A stretch of DNA of 64,000 bases from Microcaldota archaeon. Lineage in GTDB: Archaea; Micrarchaeota; Micrarchaeia; Micrarchaeales; Micrarchaeaceae. The notes beneath the pieces were generated by a model. It had not been told where the DNA came from. It saw nothing but the letters and a program-made list of their open reading frames with translations, and did no database searches. The position numbers were made by a program, and so were the translations under genes. Of this stretch, positions 36,701 to 44,673 are shown one piece after another. The stretch is from the NCBI GenBank assembly GCA_021801785.1, contig JAJYXL010000012.1:47205-111204 (forward strand), written 5' to 3'. Positions within the stretch are counted from its first letter, which is position 1, and each line of letters starts with the position of its first letter.

Positions 36701-37065
36701 CACCCTATAACATACGTGCCATTCCCGATGTAGTTCATGCTTATCTCGACTATCCTCCCGGTATTATTGCACACATAGCCATCAAGCACCACATTCGCTC
36801 CTATCTCGAAGTTTGAGGAATCATATCTGATACTGTTATTCACAATTGAGTTGCAGATCGAAGCCGGAACGTATGCGGAGAATTCAGAGCTATAGTAGCC
36901 TATCCTGGAGTTTATCGCGGAGGCAAAACCCTCAACATATGCGATGCCTATCCGTTCTGATACTGCATTAGAGTATCTAACGTAAATCAGGAGAGCACCA
37001 GAAATCGCTATTATTGAGAGCGAGGCGTATATCAGGAATTCCAGCGATAGCTGACCCGTTACCAT
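36700..37065 (-). CDS. Pilus operon: pilin-like protein
   Basis: The 121-residue protein begins MVTGQLSLEFLIYASLSIIAI, a class III-type signal (Gly-Gln-x-Ser-x-Glu-Phe) followed by the hydrophobic helix, with a C-terminal domain holding two cysteines (CNS, VCNN) able to form a disulfide. Its start overlaps the end of the main pilin gene by 7 bases. Confidence 0.75.
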   Translation of the reverse strand: MVTGQLSLEFLIYASLSIIAISGALLIYVRYSNAVSERIGIAYVEGFASAINSRIGYYSSEFSAYVPASICNSIVNNSIRYDSSNFEIGANVVLDGYVCNNTGRIVEISMNYIGNGTYVIG

Positions 37066-37292
37066 CTTATCATCATCGATAGGTTTGATATCTCATTCGA
37101 AAGTATCGAGGTCACATTCCCGCTTCCCCCTATGAACGGATGCAACGCAACTCCCTTTAACTGCATCATTAAGGCTATAGCTATAACTATGATGATGCTC
37201 ACTGCAGAGAGCATCATAATATACTCTAGCGACCCCTGGCCCCTCCTCAACCCCGAGAAGCGGTGTAACCTGCTCTTTACTGATATTTTCAT
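37059..37292 (-). CDS. Pilus operon: main small pilin candidate
   Basis: The 77-residue protein has a basic start then RRGQGSLEYIMMLSAVSIIIV, a textbook archaeal class III signal peptide cleavable before GQGSLEY, and a very short ectodomain. In archaeal type IV pilus operons this small protein right after the membrane platform genes is often a structural or anchoring pilin. Confidence 0.82.
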   Translation of the reverse strand: MKISVKSRLHRFSGLRRGQGSLEYIMMLSAVSIIIVIAIALMMQLKGVALHPFIGGSGNVTSILSNEISNLSMMIRW

Positions 37293-37296
37293 AATC

Positions 37297-38070
37297 TCAC
37301 CTTAGCATTAACGCAGATAAAATAGATGTGGTCCTAAATACTGTCAGCGCGACAAATAGGGAGAAGGATGCGAACGCCAGCTTATCATATATGTTATCCC
37401 TAGAATATCTCGAATTTATCAGGCTCGCAAAGAGCAGATATAATATTACAGCAGAGCTTACCGCGCTCGAATATATTATACCTAACTTAAGCCCGGCGAA
37501 ATTTATTATATTTAGACCTATACCGGCGAAAAGAGGGAAGAAGAGCATGGTTCCCATATTCACTACCGCAGAGCCGTTCTTCACAACGCCGTAGCTCTTC
37601 ATCTTGTACCTATTCTGTTTCGAGAAAAGCTCGGCAAGCCCAGACAGATCCTCATAGAAATTCCCATTGTCCCTCACAGATCTGGATATCAGTATAGCTA
37701 TAAGTCTAATCTTCCTAGAGTCATCCTTAAGTAACCTGTCAAATACGTCCCGGCTGGCGGACGCCTTATACTCATCTATTGCGGTATTTACCCTCTCATA
37801 TATTCTCCACTCCCTCTTTATGGAGATAGAGATAAGCTCGATTGGGTTTTTGCACCTCCGATAGTTTATAATCATAGCATCTATGAGCATGTCCGCCTCC
37901 CTGTCTATGATATCGGCTCTACCGCCAAACCCTCTCTTGTATATAATAAACAGCGCAAGCCCAATCAGGAACATTATGGGAAGATAATATATTGAGAGCG
38001 TTGTGGATAGCAGAGCCAACGAAGAGAGGCCGGTTATAACACCTATGCTATACAATCTCTTAACATGCAT
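37297..38070 (-). CDS. Pilus operon: TadC-like platform protein
   Basis: The 257-residue integral membrane protein has hydrophobic segments at both ends around a cytoplasmic helical region (RAD..DREADMLIDAMI; ELISISIKREW), as in the type II secretion F/TadC family. ATG 38070 overlaps the upstream platform gene by 11 bases. With its neighbour it should form the membrane platform that the ATPase drives. Confidence 0.78.
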   Translation of the reverse strand: MHVKRLYSIGVITGLSSLALLSTTLSIYYLPIMFLIGLALFIIYKRGFGGRADIIDREADMLIDAMIINYRRCKNPIELISISIKREWRIYERVNTAIDEYKASASRDVFDRLLKDDSRKIRLIAILISRSVRDNGNFYEDLSGLAELFSKQNRYKMKSYGVVKNGSAVVNMGTMLFFPLFAGIGLNIINFAGLKLGIIYSSAVSSAVILYLLFASLINSRYSRDNIYDKLAFASFSLFVALTVFRTTSILSALMLR

Positions 38071-38794
38071 ATGAACTACCCAACCTAGCTCTAACAATCC
38101 CGTAAGAGGCGGGGAGTAGAGCCACAAAAGCCATAATCACCATCCCTATCCAGACAACCGATACATTGAGTATGGAGTATCCTACAAAGCCGAAGAGTGC
38201 TAATGATGGCATTATTGTTCCTCCAACCATAGACACAGTTATATACCTCTGCACGGCTCCCGCATCTCTATCCATACTCATCTCACTCTCCCTGAGGAAT
38301 CTCATGTATTCCGAGTATATATTGCTCAGATGCGGAGGCATATAACCAGAGACACGAATCCTATCAAGAAACCTGTACGTCTCCGAATCTCTCAAAGATC
38401 TATCATCGCATTCGTATATAGAATTCATAGCCTCATTGAAACTGTATCCCTTATACATCATCTCCGAAACTCTTGAGAGGACCGTAAAGCAGCCGTTACT
38501 CCTGTCCAAACCGTTAATAGACCTAGCTGCGGCCCTATCGAATCTCTCTCCAGCTCTCATACCTCTGCAAATACCATCTAAAACTATCAGTAACTCCTCC
38601 ACCTCCATATTCCTCCTGATCGATCGTATATAAAAAATATCAGATATGACGAATATGGAATAGAAGCATAAAGCCAATACGAGTATAAGGAAGAACATGA
38701 GGTAATTCATACCCAAGCTGTACTCGAGAAACGCTAGCATAGCCAGTGCACATATCGGAATTGCAGCCAACCAGATCCAGGTCTTAATGTTCAT
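38060..38794 (-). CDS. Pilus operon: TadB-like platform protein
   Basis: The 244-residue protein has two N-terminal helices, a cytoplasmic T2SF-type domain (LLIVLDGICRGMRAGERFDRA, then MYKGYSFNEAMNSI) and two C-terminal helices. It overlaps the ATPase gene by 11 bases. Two consecutive half-size platform genes are the rule in archaeal Tad/type IV pilus systems. Confidence 0.8.
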   Translation of the reverse strand: MNIKTWIWLAAIPICALAMLAFLEYSLGMNYLMFFLILVLALCFYSIFVISDIFYIRSIRRNMEVEELLIVLDGICRGMRAGERFDRAAARSINGLDRSNGCFTVLSRVSEMMYKGYSFNEAMNSIYECDDRSLRDSETYRFLDRIRVSGYMPPHLSNIYSEYMRFLRESEMSMDRDAGAVQRYITVSMVGGTIMPSLALFGFVGYSILNVSVVWIGMVIMAFVALLPASYGIVRARLGSSYAC

Positions 38795-40256
38795 CGATTA
38801 TCCCATTATACGATTCTATGTAATCGGTCTCGCTAACCCCGCTCCCTTCGACAAAATTTGAGACAAACTTTGCACGCCTGTTTATCTCAGCGATAGCCAT
38901 CTTCTTACTCATCCCGTTCTCCTTCCCGAAATTCCTGGTCACCTTCGAGTCTGCTATATTCTCCTTATTCAGGGTGTGGTTCTCAAATATCACTCTCGTC
39001 TCAAATCCATCTCCGATAACATCCGTCTCATCATTCTTCAGCCATCTGTATTCTATTATGCTATCTATCTCTCTACAGACCCCTCTTCTTCTCATGAATA
39101 TGATAACGTCTATCATGTTTATCAGAGCGTCATCCACGCTCATCGGCTTGGTTCTCAATCTCGTGATAACCTCCTTCGCGCTGTTGCTGTGCATAGTTGT
39201 AATGAATGGAACACCCAGGTTAGCTCCGAAGAATACCTCCTTTGCTTCGCCTCCTCTTATCTCGCCTACTATCAGCCTATCCGGCCTTAAGTGTAAAGCG
39301 TTGACAGTCTGCCTTGCAATATCAACGCTCTCCACATCTGTCGAGCCTTTGAGTTGAACCATGTTGTATAGATTACTAAACCCCACGAGCTCGCTTGTAT
39401 CCTCCTCTATAGTTATTATCCTCTCATACCTCGGGGTGAATCTAATCATGCACCTCAATAGCGTCGTCTTCCCGGCAGCAGGCGCCCCGGCGATTATTAT
39501 ATTGGTCCGAGACTCCAAGGCCATCCATATATATGCCATCTCCTCCGGAGAGATGCCGCGGCTCTCTAAAAGCTTTTCGAAACCGAAGCTATCCTTAGGT
39601 CTAAGCCTTATTGACGCGACGCCTCCGCTTATTGAGTATGGGCTAATCTGTGCATGAACCCTCGATCCATCCCATATCTGCGCATCAATTATCGGAGACC
39701 CGCTACCAAGCTCCTTTCTAGTCTCAGATATCAATTTATTTATCATAAACCTGAATTTATCCTCGCCAGAGAACCTAAGGTTTGTTGTGCAAAAACCGTA
39801 CTTCGAATGGTATACTACGATATCAGATGTTGGTGAGTTCAGCGTTATCTCTTCAACCCCGTCTCTATTATCAAGTATTACGCTGAAAGGTCCGAATCCT
39901 CCAATATCATGCGCAATCATGTATGGTATGGAGCTCCCTGCTTCGCACATATTTGCAGCCATGCTCTTCACGGTGTTAAAGAGATCACCGCTCTTATCAA
40001 AACTGAGTTTCGATAGAGCGTCTATAACCGACCATTTTACATGCGCCCCGTTCTCAATATCAGACCTGTCTGTACTCCTCATCATACAGAGGTAAAAGTA
40101 GTCGTTCTTTGTCCTTCCTATTGCAACGCTACCATTACTCTCAATAATCTCATCGACATGCTTATCAGTTATAATAAAAGTGAGTTCGGAGCTGCCATCG
40201 GCAACCCCTCTCTTATCCTTTATCTGAAAACTCCGGATTATCTTAGATAGCTGCAT
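38784..40256 (-). CDS. Pilus operon: type IV pilus assembly ATPase (TadA/ArlI-like)
   Basis: The 490-residue secretion ATPase has the Walker A GAPAAGKTT, Asp box ITIEEDTSEL, Walker B DRLIVGEIRGGEA and the His box TTMHSNSA. The N-terminal 120 residues are divergent. As the first gene of the minus-strand operon it powers pilus assembly by the two platform proteins below it. No prepilin peptidase is seen in this window. Confidence 0.93.
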   Translation of the reverse strand: MQLSKIIRSFQIKDKRGVADGSSELTFIITDKHVDEIIESNGSVAIGRTKNDYFYLCMMRSTDRSDIENGAHVKWSVIDALSKLSFDKSGDLFNTVKSMAANMCEAGSSIPYMIAHDIGGFGPFSVILDNRDGVEEITLNSPTSDIVVYHSKYGFCTTNLRFSGEDKFRFMINKLISETRKELGSGSPIIDAQIWDGSRVHAQISPYSISGGVASIRLRPKDSFGFEKLLESRGISPEEMAYIWMALESRTNIIIAGAPAAGKTTLLRCMIRFTPRYERIITIEEDTSELVGFSNLYNMVQLKGSTDVESVDIARQTVNALHLRPDRLIVGEIRGGEAKEVFFGANLGVPFITTMHSNSAKEVITRLRTKPMSVDDALINMIDVIIFMRRRGVCREIDSIIEYRWLKNDETDVIGDGFETRVIFENHTLNKENIADSKVTRNFGKENGMSKKMAIAEINRRAKFVSNFVEGSGVSETDYIESYNGIIDEH

Positions 40257-40279
40257 TAAATCATTTATTTAAGTAATAC

Positions 40280-40321
40280 TTATTATACTTTAGTAAAAGC
40301 TTAAATACTTTTGTATAATAA
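40280..40321. promoter_or_regulatory. Extended dyad in the pilus/wHTH divergent promoter
   Basis: TTATTATAC-TTT-AGTA on the left mirrors TACT-TTT-GTATAATAA on the right around a centre at about 40300. The outer arms (9 bp) and the inner 4-bp arms are perfect. The element lies between the pilus ATPase start (40256) and the regulator start (40423) and includes TATA-like sequence, so a bound dimer could block pilus transcription. Confidence 0.6.
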
Positions 40322-40392
40322 ATAGACGAGATTCAAATACCGGAATAAATATAATTTATCGAAATAAATGGCTGGCGACTAAAATAAAAAGG

Positions 40393-40402
40393 CTTATAAA
40401 TA
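40393..40402 (+). promoter_or_regulatory. TATA box of the winged-helix regulator gene
   Basis: CTTATAAATA is centred 26 bases before ATG 40423, which predicts a leaderless transcript. Confidence 0.55.
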
Positions 40403-40422
40403 TTGACAGATAACTACCTGAT

Positions 40423-40752
40423 ATGCCATCGAAGAGAGAGAGGGAGAGAGACGAGATCTGGGCATTCAGAAAGATACTCAGCAGGCCTAACTACGCAGTT
40501 CTAAACCTGCTGCTCCAAAAATCGCCGAGGGCGACGAAAGAGTTATACTCAATATTAGAGAAGGAATTTACTAGAAAGACTCTGATAATCGCGCTCCGAG
40601 AGCTATCTCTAGAGTTAAATGCCATACAGCCAACGCATATAAGGACGTCTAACGGTTACGGGCTTGGCTATAGGCTTAACCCAAAACTGAAGGATATAAT
40701 AAGGTCCGTCCAGAAGTACGCTAAGGTAATAGAGAGCGTCAGAGAGGCATAA
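40423..40752 (+). CDS. Winged-helix DNA-binding protein, candidate pilus regulator
   Basis: The 109-residue basic protein has a helix-turn-helix-like core (NYAVLNLLLQKSPRATKELYSILEKEFTRKTLIIALREL) and a likely wing (RTSNGYGLGYRLN), then a C-terminal helix that could dimerise. It is divergently transcribed from the pilus operon across a 166-base region with a long dyad, a typical arrangement for a local autoregulator. The exact family is not recognised. Confidence 0.72.
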   Translation: MPSKRERERDEIWAFRKILSRPNYAVLNLLLQKSPRATKELYSILEKEFTRKTLIIALRELSLELNAIQPTHIRTSNGYGLGYRLNPKLKDIIRSVQKYAKVIESVREA

Positions 40753-40785
40753 ATATCTTATTCTAGCAACTATCAATCAGATATG

Positions 40786-40871
40786 GGCCTTAGTGGTGTA
40801 ACGGCTAGCACGAAAGACTGTGGATCTTTAGGCTCGGGTTCGACACGCATGCGAAAATCCCGACTAAGGCC
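40786..40871 (+). tRNA. tRNA-His (GTG) with intron in the T loop
   Basis: Acceptor GCCTTAG/CTAAGGC is perfect and an extra 5' G (G-1, 40786) faces C73, the identity mark of tRNA-His. Anticodon stem AAAGA/TCTTT carries loop CTGTGGA (GTG). The T stem TCGGG/CCCGA encloses 20 bases where 7 are expected; removing 13 (40844-40856, or 40843-40855) restores TTCGAAT. TTCG and CGAA within this segment pair to give a bulge-helix-like fold. No canonical 37/38 intron is present. Confidence 0.9.
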
Positions 40872-40891
40872 ATATTCGGATACATGTTGAA

Positions 40892-42382
40892 TCAGAATAT
40901 GTGTACGGCGAACCATCTCATAAACTTCTTTATCGCTATGGTGCTGGCTCCGGTGTTCCTCTTTATATCCCTGACCATGGTCTTGTATACCACCTTCTCC
41001 TGTGCATCAAGCTTGCCCTCTTTTACTATCTCCTGCTTCTTTCCATCCACGATCTGGGTCTCTGTCTTGCTTATAACATCCTTCTTTACCATCGCGTACC
41101 ACTCATCAAGAGAGCTACCTCTGAAGTCCTTCTCTCTCATTATTGAGAGCAGGTCGCCCATAGATAACTTGCGCTCTCTCCTATTGGAATATTCATGAAG
41201 CAGGGGCCGCATTACGGCTCTGTCACATATGTGCTGTATATCTGCCGGTGAGAAACCCATAGTGGCCCTAGACAACCTACCATAACTCAATCTCCCTCTT
41301 GGGGTGTTTCTAGTATAAAATTCGAAAAGCTTGGTCCTATCCCTATAACTTGGTGGGGGTATATACGTAGCGTCACTAAACCTCCCGCTCCTTTTCAGCG
41401 CAGGGTCTATGTCCCACGGGTTGTTTGTTGCACCTATAACGAACAGCCCTTCCGGGTTCTCTTCCACTCCGCTCATCTCAACCAGGAACTGGTTCACAGC
41501 CAATCTCATAGAGTTATTGTTATCCCCGCCGCCTCCGCCACCTCTCTTAGTTCCCAGAGCGTCCATCTCGTCAAAGAATACTATGCATGGGGAGTTCTTC
41601 CTAGCCTGTTCGAATATTGCGTGGAGGTTCTTCTCGGTGTTCCCCGTATACATATCAACTATCTGATTTATCCTCGCAATTATAACATTGGCATTCGATT
41701 CTCCCGCAATCGCATTTACAATATATGTCTTTCCAACCCCTGGCGGACCGTATAAGAGTAACCCAACGCCGAGCTTCTTGCCGTACTTCTTAAATAGATC
41801 TGGGCGCTCTATAGCTAGCACAACATTATCGTGCAGATACAACTTTATCTTCTTAAGTCCGATAACGCTGTCAAATTTTATGTGCGATTTATAAAATGCT
41901 ACCTTCTTTATCTGCCCCTCCTGCACAACCTCTACATTCTCATCCTTCTTGCCCTGTTTTCCTGGAGAGCCATCAGAACCGATTTTAATCAGAGATTCTA
42001 TATGTTCTATCCTTGACTTAGCCTCGTTATAACCCGGATTTATGCTCAGCGCCTTCTTATACCATTCTAGGGCATCATTCAATTCATTATTTGACTCCAA
42101 TATGTCTCCATAAAGGAGCGGCGCGTCAGCGATATCCGGCTGTAGCTCCATCACCTTTTCGAGATCCCTCTTAGCCTCGTCAAACTTTCTATTCACCCTA
42201 TTTGCAAGAGCTCTGTTAAAATAGGCATCTGCGTATCCAACATCTATCTCGATAGCTTTAGAGAATTCCTCTACAGCCTCATCAAAAGAGTTGGCCTCGA
42301 ATAATGCATTTCCCTTCTTCCAGTGCTCCTTAGCCTCCGGATTTACGTCCGGTGTTTTGCTTCCCTGGCCATCTTGCTGCAT
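40892..42382 (-). CDS. TPR-AAA+ ATPase fusion
   Basis: The 496-residue protein has three TPR repeats (about 16-120; KEHWKKGNALFEANSFDEAV starts the first), a linker, then a AAA+ module with Walker A GPPGVGKT, Walker B CIVFFDEMDALG, a Gly-rich insertion, and the second region of homology GATNNPWDIDPALKRSGRF of the classic p97/katanin/SpoVK-like clade. A C-terminal helical extension follows. TPRs likely recruit a partner or substrate, and the ATPase then remodels it. The partner is unknown. Confidence 0.88.
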   Translation of the reverse strand: MQQDGQGSKTPDVNPEAKEHWKKGNALFEANSFDEAVEEFSKAIEIDVGYADAYFNRALANRVNRKFDEAKRDLEKVMELQPDIADAPLLYGDILESNNELNDALEWYKKALSINPGYNEAKSRIEHIESLIKIGSDGSPGKQGKKDENVEVVQEGQIKKVAFYKSHIKFDSVIGLKKIKLYLHDNVVLAIERPDLFKKYGKKLGVGLLLYGPPGVGKTYIVNAIAGESNANVIIARINQIVDMYTGNTEKNLHAIFEQARKNSPCIVFFDEMDALGTKRGGGGGGDNNNSMRLAVNQFLVEMSGVEENPEGLFVIGATNNPWDIDPALKRSGRFSDATYIPPPSYRDRTKLFEFYTRNTPRGRLSYGRLSRATMGFSPADIQHICDRAVMRPLLHEYSNRRERKLSMGDLLSIMREKDFRGSSLDEWYAMVKKDVISKTETQIVDGKKQEIVKEGKLDAQEKVVYKTMVRDIKRNTGASTIAIKKFMRWFAVHIF

Positions 42383-42413
42383 ACAATCCTACCTTACACT
42401 ATCTTATTAGATC

Positions 42414-42854
42414 CTATTTAAAGTTTTCCTCATCCGTCACATTTATGCTGTCTAAGAGAATGTTCAAATCACGGTCAACTGATGCTATCATCTTATCCCC
42501 TCTTGGCAGGTTGCCGAATGACACCGAATCAAAATATTTAGATAACTCTAAAACCTCGGTATTCATAACCCTCATCCTCTCGGACCTCACCCTGTATTCG
42601 CCATTTAGTTGCCGTACTACGAGCTGGCTGTCTGAAAAGAGTCTGATATTCACATCTCTACCTTCCATGTTCCTCTTGCACCATACCAATGCGCCTATTA
42701 TGGCATTATATTCCGCATAATTATTCGTATTTATGCCGTTATATACCGCCTCTTTATGTATCAGCCTCCCACCAGAGTCATAAACGGCATACCCGGATGC
42801 GCTCTCACCCGGGTTCCCTCTTGCAGCTCCATCAGTATATATAACTATATCCAT
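42414..42854 (-). CDS. rnhA: Ribonuclease HI
   Basis: The 146-residue enzyme cleaves RNA in RNA-DNA hybrids. Active-site positions are Asp in TDGAARGNPG, Glu in NNYAEYNA and Asp in FSDSQLVV, with a final Asp in the C-terminal VDRDLN context. It lacks the basic handle of E. coli RNase HI, like other archaeal and Sto-type enzymes. ATG 42854 is preferred over an upstream ATG at 42911 because DIVIYTDGAARG should lie right at the N-terminus. Confidence 0.92.
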   Translation of the reverse strand: MDIVIYTDGAARGNPGESASGYAVYDSGGRLIHKEAVYNGINTNNYAEYNAIIGALVWCKRNMEGRDVNIRLFSDSQLVVRQLNGEYRVRSERMRVMNTEVLELSKYFDSVSFGNLPRGDKMIASVDRDLNILLDSINVTDEENFK

Positions 42855-42905
42855 GTTTACCAGTTTCTCAAATAAGGTTTTAAACCCGTAATGTGACAAT
42901 ATTAC

Positions 42906-43538
42906 ATGCATGTATTGAGTCTAGACGAAGGGGAGGAGCTGGTCAGTGCTGCAAGGAGGGTTATAGAGGGCTATCTGGATAATAGAGAGAGGTTCGATCC
43001 GGAGAGGATCGCCTTCAACCTTCACAAACCAGCCTTCGGCAAGCGATTGGGGGTATTTGTGACCCTATCCCACTTCCCTACTGGAGAGCTGCGTGGATGC
43101 GTGGGTTACAAGAGACCTACAAACAGACTTGGATACGAGCTAGTCTATGCCGCACTATCCGCCGCCTTCGGAGACCCCAGATTCGTACCAATATCGCATA
43201 AAGAGCTAGAGCATCTGACTATAGAGATCAGTCTAATCTCCGAGCCGGTACCCCTTCCGAAAAAGCCAACAATGAGAGAGCGGGCGGTGAGGATAGGGAG
43301 AGATGGGCTGGTGGCAGAATATGGGATTTATAGCGGCCTGCTACTACCTCAAGTCGCAGTTGAGAACTCTATGGATGCGGATGAATTTCTGGAAGAGGTA
43401 TGTAGGAAGGCCAATCTTCCCGGAGAGTATTGGAAGCAGCCGAACATCAGAATTTATAAATTTGAGACACAGATATTTAAAGAGGAAGCGCCAAATGGGA
43501 AGGTCACTGAGATAGACATATCAAAGGAGGGCTCGTAG
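42906..43538 (+). CDS. AMMECR1-family protein
   Basis: The 210-residue protein carries the invariant LRGCVGYKRP motif and the flanking GVFVTLSHFPTGE and LTIEISLISEP segments. The family is found across archaea and eukaryotes and is often linked to radical SAM and Memo proteins; the biochemical role is unsettled. Its last codons GGC TCG and the stop TAG are also the first bases of the tRNA-Ile gene, an overlap of 10 bases. Confidence 0.93.
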   Translation: MHVLSLDEGEELVSAARRVIEGYLDNRERFDPERIAFNLHKPAFGKRLGVFVTLSHFPTGELRGCVGYKRPTNRLGYELVYAALSAAFGDPRFVPISHKELEHLTIEISLISEPVPLPKKPTMRERAVRIGRDGLVAEYGIYSGLLLPQVAVENSMDADEFLEEVCRKANLPGEYWKQPNIRIYKFETQIFKEEAPNGKVTEIDISKEGS

Positions 43539-43630
43539 CTTAGCCTGGTTGGAGCGCCCGACTGATAGTTCCTGTCGGAAGACCGGAGATGGATATCGGG
43601 AGGTCAGGAGTTCAAATCTCCCCGGGCCCA
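43529..43630 (+). tRNA. tRNA-Ile (GAT) with 27-nt intron at 37/38
   Basis: Acceptor GGGCTCG/CGGGCCC has seven pairs, including G-T type pairs, and the anticodon stem CCCGA/TCGGG has loop CTGATAA (anticodon GAT). The intron at 43568-43594 follows position 37. The T arm is AGGAG-TTCAAAT-CTCCC with an A-C mismatch at the outer pair. The discriminator A is 43630 and no CCA is encoded. The 5' ten bases are shared with the AMMECR1 coding end. The tRNA reads ATC/ATT only, while the genome uses many ATA codons that need another tRNA. Confidence 0.92.
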
Positions 43631-43633
43631 TAC

Positions 43634-43642
43634 ATATAAATA
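43634..43642 (+). promoter_or_regulatory. TATA box of htpX
   Basis: ATATAAATA lies directly after the tRNA-Ile gene and about 26 bases before ATG 43665, which supports that start and a leaderless mRNA. Confidence 0.55.
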
Positions 43643-43664
43643 TTTTGTATTGCTGATGATATAT

Positions 43665-44660
43665 ATGGAAGGAATATTAGGATTGAAGCTAAGGATGTAT
43701 CTTGTAATACTGCTCGTTTTTGCGATAGGGTTCGGAATAATATACGCATTTATGCTGTATGCCGGATTCAGTATCGTATTCATAGTCGGTATAGCCTCTC
43801 TATTCTTTATAGCGCAGTGGCTGATCTCGCCAAAGCTAATAGCATGGGCATCAAAGCTAAGGTACCTGAAGGACGACGAGTACCCCGATCTCCAAAGAAT
43901 GGTCACGGAGCTGGCAAAAGGCGCAAATGTGCCAAGACCCAGAGTTGCAATATCGGAGTCTACAGAGCCGAACGCATTCGTCTTCGGGAGAACGAGAAAG
44001 AGCTCTACATTGGTAGTACACAAAGGTCTACTTACCGTACTTAACAGAACCGGTGAGATACGGGCAGTTCTTGCACACGAGATCGGACATCTAAAGCATA
44101 ATGATTCTATGATTATAACCTTCGTCTCATTCATCCCTATGCTCGCGTATATGGTTGCGGAGAGTATGTTATTCTCCAGCATCTTTGGCGGTCTTGGGGG
44201 TCGCAAGAATAATAGTGCATATCTGATCGCTCTGGGTGCCGGTGCATTTGTGGTATACCTATTCTCACAGCTGCTAGTTATGATGCTGTCCAGGTCACGG
44301 GAGAGCTATGCCGATATATACTCTGCAAATACAACTAAGCAGCCAGAATGCCTGGCCTCGGCTCTTGTAAAGATAACGAATAACGACATGACTAACCCAG
44401 TTTCAGCCAAACAGCAGGCAGGAACATCCACGTCTGTCAGGGCGTTATACTTTTTGGACTCTTATAGTGTAGGGAAGGATGTCAGAGAGCTTAAGAGCCA
44501 TGCAAAGGAGATAAAGCGACTTCTCCCAGACTTAGATATAGATCTGCTGATTAAGAGGGCAGAGAGGGACAGCAAGAGCATACATTCGGTCTTCAGCCTA
44601 TTCTCAACACATCCATCGCTGTATAAGAGGCTTATAACTCTATCAGAGATAGAGGTATAA
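43665..44660 (+). CDS. htpX: HtpX-like membrane zinc metalloprotease
   Basis: The 331-residue M48-family protease has two N-terminal membrane helices, the zinc motif LAHEIGHLKHND, further helices (about 160-215) and the third ligand Glu in SRSRESYADIYS. It degrades misfolded membrane proteins in other organisms. ATG 43665 is chosen from the TATA box distance; a TTG at 43650 is in frame. Confidence 0.93.
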   Translation: MEGILGLKLRMYLVILLVFAIGFGIIYAFMLYAGFSIVFIVGIASLFFIAQWLISPKLIAWASKLRYLKDDEYPDLQRMVTELAKGANVPRPRVAISESTEPNAFVFGRTRKSSTLVVHKGLLTVLNRTGEIRAVLAHEIGHLKHNDSMIITFVSFIPMLAYMVAESMLFSSIFGGLGGRKNNSAYLIALGAGAFVVYLFSQLLVMMLSRSRESYADIYSANTTKQPECLASALVKITNNDMTNPVSAKQQAGTSTSVRALYFLDSYSVGKDVRELKSHAKEIKRLLPDLDIDLLIKRAERDSKSIHSVFSLFSTHPSLYKRLITLSEIEV

Positions 44661-44673
44661 ACACGTCAATAGC

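Noticed and set aside
43650..43664. Upstream TTG start for HtpX
   Set aside because: The TATA box lies only about 12 bases before the TTG, so transcription should begin after it.
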